Source of the DNA: Litchfieldia sinesaloumensis
GTDB lineage: Bacteria > Bacillota > Bacilli > Bacillales > Bacillaceae_L
DNA: 64,000 nucleotides
NCBI RefSeq assembly: GCF_900156865.1
Contig: NZ_LT732529.1
Coordinates: forward strand, 3,880,001-3,944,000
Direction of reading: 5' to 3'
The position numbers and the translations under genes are program-made. Below are positions 58,217 through 64,000 of the stretch, in pieces (within the stretch, counting starts at the first letter, position 1; each line of letters begins with the position of its first letter). Below the pieces are notes generated by a model, which ran no database searches, was not told the DNA's origin, and worked only from the letters and a program-made list of their open reading frames with translations.

Positions 58217-58891
58217 ATGAAAGGTCGTACACATTTAACAATAGGATTAGGGATAGGAGTAGTGGCGTCCATCAGTCACTCACCTGAGATGGCACCTGTT
58301 ATTTTAGTTGCAACAGGTGTTGCATCCCTTGCCCCTGATCTAGATGGAAATAATCTATTAAATAAACGAGTAACAAAGACAGCTAAACTTATTAAAAAAG
58401 GCGGACTATTTGTAGGAGGGCTATTAATGGCCCTGTCATTGATAACCTACTTTTTAGATTTAAGTTTCTTGTCTTTTCTAAATCAGAACTGGATTAATCA
58501 ACAAAATATCCTACTTCTTTTTGGGTGGGGAGCAGTTATAGTAGGGCTTTCCTTGAAAAGTCAGGAGACCTTGAAAAATATATTAATGAGCGTTTTAAGT
58601 TTATTCCTTCTATATTATGCTTTTACAAACCAATTTTGGTGGCTGGTGATGTTTGGCTTGTACATTGGGGTAGCAGGGTGGTTTGCGCATAGAGGAACAA
58701 CCCATACAATTTGGGCAGTACTCTATTGGTGGTATATGTCATACCTATTAGAGGCTAGCACCGGGGTGGACGGTTTGTCTCTCATTTCCACAGCCGCATA
58801 TCTTTCGCATCTAGTAGGAGATATGCTGACGAAAAAAGGAGTTAAATTTCTCTATCCTCTTACCAATAAGATTTTCCGATTCCGCCTGTAA
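58217..58891 (+). CDS. DUF457/YdjM-family membrane-bound hydrolase-like protein
   Basis: The 224-residue protein has four or more membrane helices and the family's conserved polar residues: KGRTHLTIGLGIG at the start, SLAPDLDG near residues 50-57, HRGTTHTIW near 155-163 and LSHLVGDMLTKKGV near 197-210. These His/Asp residues suggest a metal-dependent hydrolase related to YdjM; activity is inferred only. Confidence 0.85.
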   Translation: MKGRTHLTIGLGIGVVASISHSPEMAPVILVATGVASLAPDLDGNNLLNKRVTKTAKLIKKGGLFVGGLLMALSLITYFLDLSFLSFLNQNWINQQNILLLFGWGAVIVGLSLKSQETLKNILMSVLSLFLLYYAFTNQFWWLVMFGLYIGVAGWFAHRGTTHTIWAVLYWWYMSYLLEASTGVDGLSLISTAAYLSHLVGDMLTKKGVKFLYPLTNKIFRFRL

Positions 58892-58953
58892 AAAACAGAC
58901 TAACAATCGGGTAACAAGCAGGTAGTTTGAAATAAAATTATGAATTATGTAAA

Positions 58954-59031
58954 CTTGATTATATAGGAAATTTTTTAAAATCTTAAACTACAAAAAAGGT
59001 AGTTTAAGATTTTCCTATATACATAATCAAG
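58954..59031 (+). promoter_or_regulatory. Long hairpin in the L25/Ctc leader
   Basis: Three nested stems: CTTGATTAT (58954-58962) / ATAATCAAG (59023-59031), ATATAGGAAA (58961-58970) / TTTCCTATAT (59011-59020), and ATCTTAAACTAC (58980-58991) / GTAGTTTAAGAT (58999-59010). The 3' arm ends 2 nt before the AAGGTGG ribosome site of the L25 gene. It may be a terminator relic or, more likely, a leader structure that masks translation. Confidence 0.65.
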
Positions 59032-59046
59032 AAAGGTGGTAATAAA

Positions 59047-59643
59047 ATGAGTACATTAGTGGCTCAAGAACGAAAAGAAGTAAAGAGATCAAGCTTGAAA
59101 CGAATGAGAAGTGCTGGGAATATTCCTGCGGTTGTTTATGGAGGCGATATTACTACGAAGTCCATCGTCATTAGTAACGCTGATTTAAGAAGGACTCTGA
59201 AGGCTGTTGGTAGAAACGGTATCTTTTCTCTAAACCTTGATGGTCAATCAAATGATGTTATTTTAAGAGATTACCAGAGTAATCCAGTAACGAAGGAATT
59301 ACTACATGTAGATCTCCTACAAGTGAATCAGAACACTAAGATTGATACTAGAATTAATGTTATTTTAAAGGGAACTTCAAAGGGTGAAAAGGTTGGTGGC
59401 ACTGCTAACCAATTTATTCACGAATTGGATATAACAGCAAAAGCGAGTGATATTCCCGATTATATAGAGATTGATATCACGGAATTTGAGATCGGTCATA
59501 CAGTTCGAGTAGGCGATATTAAGAAAGAATATACAAATTGTACCGTCAATCACGAAGATGATGAAACAATCGTGTTGATCGACTATGTAAAAGCTCAATC
59601 TGAAGAGGAAGATTCAAGTGAAGTTGAAGTTTCGGGTGTCTAA
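59047..59643 (+). CDS. ctc: Ribosomal protein L25 / general stress protein Ctc
   Basis: L25 of the Ctc type binds 5S rRNA; in B. subtilis it is a general stress protein. The 198-residue protein has the N-terminal L25 beta-barrel with KRSSLKRMRSAGNIPAVVYG and RDYQSNPVTKELLHVDL, and the C-terminal TL5 domain with an acidic tail. AAGGTGG lies before the ATG, directly behind the long hairpin. I find no sigma-B promoter. Confidence 0.93.
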   Translation: MSTLVAQERKEVKRSSLKRMRSAGNIPAVVYGGDITTKSIVISNADLRRTLKAVGRNGIFSLNLDGQSNDVILRDYQSNPVTKELLHVDLLQVNQNTKIDTRINVILKGTSKGEKVGGTANQFIHELDITAKASDIPDYIEIDITEFEIGHTVRVGDIKKEYTNCTVNHEDDETIVLIDYVKAQSEEEDSSEVEVSGV

Positions 59644-59795
59644 TAACCTAACAATCTAACCTGGTAAGTTGAGAATAGGACTAAAAGACAGACCCAAAAC
59701 AGTGGTATATACGTTAGTATTTTTACCGTTTATTAGTGTAAAACAAAATGAATAAGGATAGCAATACTTTTTTTGAAAAAAATTACTTTATTCGT

Positions 59796-59835
59796 CTATA
59801 GCAGAGGCATGTTTATGTTCTCTGCTATAGTTTTT
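59796..59835 (+). terminator. Terminator after ctc
   Basis: CTATAGCAGAG pairs with CTCTGCTATAG, then five T residues. The rest of the gap 59644-59910 holds no recognisable feature. Confidence 0.85.
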
Positions 59836-59910
59836 ATTGAGGTTTGTTTCTTAGCAAATGTTTTGTAATATAGTGATAGCCTCTACCCTACAGTCAAAAA
59901 GGAGTAAGAC

Positions 59911-60708
59911 ATGATAAGGCCCATACGAAAAATGTATCAGTTCTTTGTAGATAAACCATTAAAAAAAGCGGAAATTTTAAATCAACGATACCAGGTTTTA
60001 GATTATATTGGCACTGGTAGCTATGGTATCGTCTATCTTTGTCGTGATCTTAATACGAATGAAAATAAAATAATCAAGCAGCTTAGGCCGAGCAAACGCA
60101 ACAATACAAATGAGGTTAAGCTTTTTTATGATGAAATTTATATTATAGAGAATCTAGAACATGAACGTATGCCTATGTTTTATGAGGCCTTTTCAGAGCG
60201 AGGCCAATACTTTTATGTAATGGGTTATATCGATGGGGTAAATTTGCAGGACGAGATTTTTCTAAATAAGAAAACCTTTCGTGAGAAAGAGGCTTTATTA
60301 TTTATTGATGAATTAATCAAACTAGTCGAATACCTTCATAAAACGGATGTTTACCATCTTGATTTACGGATACCCAATATTATAGTAAAGAACAATGAGC
60401 CATATCTAATTGATTTTGGCTTGGCCAAACAAGTAAAACAAAATCAAACTCCTGCTAAAGTGAAAGGAAAATCTATTGAAGAGTGGAAACTTCAGGATTA
60501 TTACGATGTAGGAGATATCCTTCTATACTTGCTGTATACGACCTATTCTCCTAAAACGAAAAAAGCCCTTCCGTGGACAGAAGAACTTTCGTTAAAAAAG
60601 GAAACGGTTATATTATTAAAAAGGCTACTCAGAATAGATAAGCCATATTCTTCGATTGAATCGATTTTGAGAGATCTTTATGCAGCGTTAGAAAGCTTTC
60701 GGGAATAG
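59911..60708 (+). CDS. Hanks-type serine/threonine kinase, YbdM-like
   Basis: The 265-residue protein is a soluble kinase domain only. It has a glycine-rich loop IGTGSYGIVYLC near residues 34-45, a Lys in KIIKQL, catalytic loop HLDLRIPN at 149-156 (Asp151, Asn156; Arg replaces the usual Lys) and DFG at 168-170. The loop Arg and lack of a classic APE motif suggest a divergent, possibly atypical kinase, like YbdM of B. subtilis. It faces the repeat protein gene 16 bp downstream. Confidence 0.85.
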   Translation: MIRPIRKMYQFFVDKPLKKAEILNQRYQVLDYIGTGSYGIVYLCRDLNTNENKIIKQLRPSKRNNTNEVKLFYDEIYIIENLEHERMPMFYEAFSERGQYFYVMGYIDGVNLQDEIFLNKKTFREKEALLFIDELIKLVEYLHKTDVYHLDLRIPNIIVKNNEPYLIDFGLAKQVKQNQTPAKVKGKSIEEWKLQDYYDVGDILLYLLYTTYSPKTKKALPWTEELSLKKETVILLKRLLRIDKPYSSIESILRDLYAALESFRE

Positions 60709-60723
60709 TGATTGAGTGTTTTT

Positions 60724-60957
60724 TTAACTGCTACTTCCCCAGCTTCTTCGTTTATAGCGTTTGCTACCACTCATTGGGTTATATTTATGACCTCTGCTAC
60801 TACTTCCGCCAAAGTATTTATGTCTCTTGTTGCTACTACTACCACCATAGTAACGATGTTTTTTATTTCTGCTACTTCCCCCGTAATAACGATGTTTTCG
60901 TCTACTACTGCTACCTCGTGCGATATTCCTTAGCTGTCTTTTAAGTTTATCAAACAT
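60724..60957 (-). CDS. Ser/Arg/Lys-rich 12-residue repeat protein
   Basis: The 77-residue basic protein carries three tandem 12-mers, SSSRRKHRYYGG, SSRNKKHRYYGG and SSSNKRHKYFGG, then a partial fourth (SSSRGHKY) and a Ser/Lys/Arg tail. GAGGCGAT lies before the ATG, so I take it as real and not the antisense frames. The style recalls CotG-like spore coat proteins, whose Ser/Lys/Arg repeats are phosphorylated by a coat kinase; that is an analogy only. It converges on a Hanks-type kinase gene. Confidence 0.7.
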   Translation of the reverse strand: MFDKLKRQLRNIARGSSSRRKHRYYGGSSRNKKHRYYGGSSSNKRHKYFGGSSSRGHKYNPMSGSKRYKRRSWGSSS

Positions 60958-61003
60958 AGTATCGCCTCGTTTCGTGTTTTAGTTGTCTATTATAGTATTC
61001 TAA

Positions 61004-61177
61004 CATACATACAAGCATTTCAAACCAATCGCGGCATCCAATGATGGAGTTATGTTCTTTCAAGAAAATAACTTGTCCGGAAATCTTGGAGTAGTAGAGG
61101 GGACATGTACTACGTTTGTAAAAGACTTTATTCAAGCTATTGCTGAACATCGACATTGGGATCGAAAAATGGTTTAA
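61004..61177 (+). pseudogene. C-terminal remnant of a large-subunit catalase
   Basis: A 57-codon open stretch without its own start reads HTYKHFKPIAASNDGVMFF, then NLSGNLGVVEGT and ends FVKDFIQAIAEHRHWDRK. It resembles the end of the DJ-1/PfpI-like C-terminal domain of KatE-type catalases. A stop codon lies directly before it and the catalytic heme part is gone. It is followed by the original terminator. Confidence 0.7.
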
Positions 61178-61180
61178 GGA

Positions 61181-61226
61181 GCAAATCCAAAAATCCATTC
61201 ATTCGTGGTTTTTGGATTTGCTTTTT
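61181..61226 (+). terminator. Terminator after the catalase remnant
   Basis: GCAAATCCAAAAATCC pairs with GGTTTTTGGATTTGC, followed by five T residues. It remains intact although the gene before it is lost. Confidence 0.85.
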
Positions 61227-61378
61227 CTATTTTGAAGTAACGGATTAAAAGTTATTTGAGTCAAATTTCAGACGAATATCGGCTATCTGAGTTAACGACT
61301 ATTCCATGTTTGTAGAGTAAAATATACATAAATGAAAGGGTTTACTTTGATTTAACCTAAGAAGATGGGGGGATTACT

Positions 61379-64000
61379 TTGACTGAAAATCTGTTGCCTA
61401 TAGAAAAGAGTAAAGCGACTGCTAGTAAATATAATTTTAATATAGGCTGGAAATTTAAGAGGGCGGATGTGCAAGGTGCAAATCAGGTCGACTTTGACGA
61501 TTCTGATTGGGAAATGGTGAGTGCACCGCATACGTTTAATGATACAGATACCTTTGATAATTACATGGAAGGCGGACATAATGGTGAGCGGAGTATGTTT
61601 ACCGGGAAAACGTGGTATCGGAAACAGTTTAAACTGACTCAAAAAGATCATGATAAAAAGATTTATATTGAATTTGAAGGTGTTAGACAAGCTGCAGATG
61701 TGTATATCAATGGTACCAAATTAGTTGGAAAATATGAAAACGGTTTTATCCCGTTTGGTTATGATCTGACACCGCATGTCCATTTTGGGGATGAGCCGAA
61801 TGTACTTGCAATAATGGTTGATAATACCTTTCCTTATAAAGCGGAAGGAACCGATGATGTCCTTAGTTGGCATGACTCACACTGGCATCCAACACATGGT
61901 GGTATCTACCGGAATGTATTCCTTCATATTAAGGATAAGCTTCATATCACGTTACCACTATACAGTTTTTTGAAAACACAAGGGACGTACGTCTATGCTT
62001 CAGATATCACCGATGAACAAGCGGTAGTAACAGTTGAGGCAGAGGTGGTGAATGAGCATGAAACGAGCAAGCAAGTCGTTTTTATTGCTGAAATTCTAGA
62101 CCATGATGGTAGAGTTATCCAAACCATGGAGACGAATAGGCTTTTACAGGCCGGAGAAACACTCATGTTCAAGACCTCCGATGTATTGAAGAATCCACAT
62201 CGCTGGTCACCTCAGTATCCATATTTGTATACAGTTCGAACGACGTTAAGTACGAATGGAAATACGACGGACTCAGTTGATACTCCACTAGGAATTCGGA
62301 CGTTTGAGTTCACCTTTGATCAAGGTTTCTTCATTAATGGGAACCAAGTCAAATTAAAGGGCTGGGGACAACGGCCAACAAATGAATGGGCAGGTTTAGG
62401 TGCGGCCTATCCAAACTGGATGCACGGATTTATTTTTAAGCAAATGAAAGAAGCAGGTGGAAATATGATCCGTTGGGGTCATTCAGCAGGTGCCCCAATC
62501 GATGTTGAGCTAGCAGATAAGTACGGGTTAATTACTATCCAGCCTGGTGTTGACGGTGAGGGTAGTACCGTAGGTGGAGTCTATAGTGACGTTTCTTATA
62601 AAATTCGTTCGGATGCTTACCGCGATATGATTATATACTTCCGAAATCATCCATCCATTTTAATCTGGGAAGGTGGTAACCAAAGTGTCCCTGATAAAGA
62701 GGCACAGACCCTAAAGGAAATCACCGAGACATGGGATCCTCATGGCAGGCGTGCGTATGCACATAGACGCTGTGATTTAACGATGGAAAAGTATGTGGAT
62801 GTTTCGATTGGTACGGAAGGTAGTTGGGAACTCAAAAGTAAAGGGAAACCCGTCATAGAAGGGGAGTACAATCGTGAAGAAGCAGCACGACGTGTCTGGG
62901 ATCGTTATACACCTGGATATGAAAATTATAAGACATCTGATGGATCTGCATACAATTTAACTTCCGAAGAATTTGCTAAAAATCAAGCAAAGCATTTTGA
63001 AAAAATTAGTCATCCAGCTCATGGTGGGGGCGCAAACTGGATTTACTCAGATTCGACAAGTCATGGTCGTGTCCATTCGGAAGTGGCCCGTGTAAGTGGT
63101 CAAGTGGATGCAGTGATGTTACCAAAAGAAGCCTATTTTGCGACAAAGGCGATTTACCGAGAAGACCCACAGGTTCATATCATTGGTCATTGGAATTATC
63201 CACAAGGAACCGTAAAAGATGTGTACGTCATGTCAAATGCAGAACAAGTGGAATTGTTCGTGAATGGTAAATCCATTGGGATTGGCCAGAGAGACCATAC
63301 GTATCTATTTACCTTTGAAAATGTTAAGTGGGAAGCTGGAACGATTGAAGCGTTAGCTTATGATGAGAATAAGAATCTAGTTACTAAGCAATTAAAGAAA
63401 ACAGCTGGTGAACCTATTGCTGTCAAGTTAACTCCTCTAGTTAATTCGGGAGGTTTTCAAGCAAACGGATCTGATATTTTGCTAGTGGATGCAGAGGTTG
63501 TGGATAAAGAAGGAAACCGTGTACCAACATTTGAAGGTCGGATTGATTTCCAAATGGAAGGTCCGGGAATATGGCGTGGTGGCTATAACAGTGGGAAAGA
63601 AGGATCCACTAATAATACCTTTTTAGATATAGAGGCTGGTATTAACCGAGTGGCGATTCGTTCAATCCTACGTCCAGGCCAGATAAAACTTACTGGAGAA
63701 ATTGAAGGTTTAGAGAAGGATACGGTACTAGTAGAAGTTACATCTGTTCCTTATTCTCATGGGTTATCCACAGTGATTCCACATTATACAGTCGATCCGC
63801 TTGGAGAAGAGCCTGCGATTGGTGATGGACCTGTTGAAAACTTCCTAACGGATAATACCGATATTGAAGCTTCTGAACTGATAACGGATTATTCATATTC
63901 TGGTATATGTGAAACGGGTGGCGTAAAGGTCAACGTTTGTACAGGTGACCGTATTTACAACGATAGAGAGTACGAGTTTCAGTTTTTGTCAGAAAAGTTA
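61379..64000 (+). CDS. Glycoside hydrolase family 2 enzyme (beta-galactosidase/glucuronidase-like), incomplete
   Basis: At least 874 residues, cut by the window edge. Order: an N-terminal jelly-roll sugar-binding domain with WYRKQFKL and GVRQAADVYINGT, an Ig-like domain with HRWSPQYPYLYTV, the TIM-barrel catalytic domain with LKGWGQRPTNEW and HPSILIWEGGNQ (430-435), and a nucleophile region VIEGEYN (492-498). ANWIYSDSTSHGR and LPKEAYFATKA follow. C-terminal Ig-like domains continue past the edge. The start is TTG 61379 behind GGGGGG. No signal peptide is seen, so it is cytoplasmic. In classical GH2 the acid/base Glu follows GN; here GNQ is found. Confidence 0.85.
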   Translation, partial: MTENLLPIEKSKATASKYNFNIGWKFKRADVQGANQVDFDDSDWEMVSAPHTFNDTDTFDNYMEGGHNGERSMFTGKTWYRKQFKLTQKDHDKKIYIEFEGVRQAADVYINGTKLVGKYENGFIPFGYDLTPHVHFGDEPNVLAIMVDNTFPYKAEGTDDVLSWHDSHWHPTHGGIYRNVFLHIKDKLHITLPLYSFLKTQGTYVYASDITDEQAVVTVEAEVVNEHETSKQVVFIAEILDHDGRVIQTMETNRLLQAGETLMFKTSDVLKNPHRWSPQYPYLYTVRTTLSTNGNTTDSVDTPLGIRTFEFTFDQGFFINGNQVKLKGWGQRPTNEWAGLGAAYPNWMHGFIFKQMKEAGGNMIRWGHSAGAPIDVELADKYGLITIQPGVDGEGSTVGGVYSDVSYKIRSDAYRDMIIYFRNHPSILIWEGGNQSVPDKEAQTLKEITETWDPHGRRAYAHRRCDLTMEKYVDVSIGTEGSWELKSKGKPVIEGEYNREEAARRVWDRYTPGYENYKTSDGSAYNLTSEEFAKNQAKHFEKISHPAHGGGANWIYSDSTSHGRVHSEVARVSGQVDAVMLPKEAYFATKAIYREDPQVHIIGHWNYPQGTVKDVYVMSNAEQVELFVNGKSIGIGQRDHTYLFTFENVKWEAGTIEALAYDENKNLVTKQLKKTAGEPIAVKLTPLVNSGGFQANGSDILLVDAEVVDKEGNRVPTFEGRIDFQMEGPGIWRGGYNSGKEGSTNNTFLDIEAGINRVAIRSILRPGQIKLTGEIEGLEKDTVLVEVTSVPYSHGLSTVIPHYTVDPLGEEPAIGDGPVENFLTDNTDIEASELITDYSYSGICETGGVKVNVCTGDRIYNDREYEFQFLSEKL

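Noticed and set aside
60708-60944. Plus-strand ORFs of 73-78 codons rich in Tyr/Cys or Thr/Ser
   Set aside because: They are antisense shadows of the tandem repeat gene on the minus strand, which has a ribosome site.

Overview
The window is a low-GC, spore-forming Bacillaceae chromosome. Positions 82-12271 keep the Bacillus subtilis order: tRNA-Asp, thiL, tsaE, tsaB, rimI, tsaD, an ABC-F gene (ydiF), moaC, rex, tatA, tatC, ydiK, ydiL, groES, groEL. The TTG starts, GGAGG ribosome sites, CIRCE operator, TPP riboswitch, SinI-type antirepressor and two spore-germination receptor operons agree with this. I do not name a species.

The 3' end of groEL is an integration hotspot. A 22-bp core that includes the groEL stop codon (12252-12273) recurs at 28483-28504, and 19 bp of it recur at 44810-44828. 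After each copy comes a tyrosine integrase on the minus strand, in three states: intact (12386-13552), decayed (28709-28925) and only a C-terminal vestige (45034-45084). Pairs of short direct repeats, probably integrase arm sites, lie near the ends. I read this as a tandem array of elements inserted at one site.

Element 1 (12.27-28.5 kb) looks like a phage satellite or integrative element without capsid or conjugation genes. It has an integrase, a divergent control region with repeated operators, two small DNA-binding proteins, a CHC2 zinc-finger primase-like protein, a DUF927 ATPase, an iteron-like candidate origin and an ERCC4-type nuclease. Its cargo is a type I restriction-modification system (hsdR, a half-size S protein, hsdM, hsdS) and, next to the right end, a free-standing group II intron-like reverse transcriptase. 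The reverse transcriptase is preceded by a strong promoter and a roughly 285-nt, highly structured, terminator-ended RNA locus that carries a 15-codon hydrophobic ORF. This is the best candidate in the window for an undescribed (antiphage) system.

Element 2 (28.5-44.8 kb) carries a PAS-GGDEF-EAL-PAS-PAS-histidine kinase hybrid, a gerA-gerC-gerB operon, TPP-riboswitch-controlled thiC, a second ger operon on the opposite strand in the order A-B-C, and two membrane-protein genes (YetF/DUF421 and CBO0543-like).

The right part (45-64 kb) is ordinary accessory chromosome. It holds a minimal SinI, Fur boxes before a ferredoxin/flavodoxin-NADP reductase and a siderophore ABC importer, a HAD phosphatase, a DUF389 membrane protein, the csoR-copZ-copA copper module with two CsoR-type operators, a siroheme reductase-like protein, an unknown lipoprotein, a DUF457 membrane hydrolase, L25/Ctc behind a long hairpin, a Hanks-type kinase convergent with a Ser/Arg/Lys-rich repeat protein, a catalase C-terminal remnant, and a family 2 glycoside hydrolase cut by the window edge.
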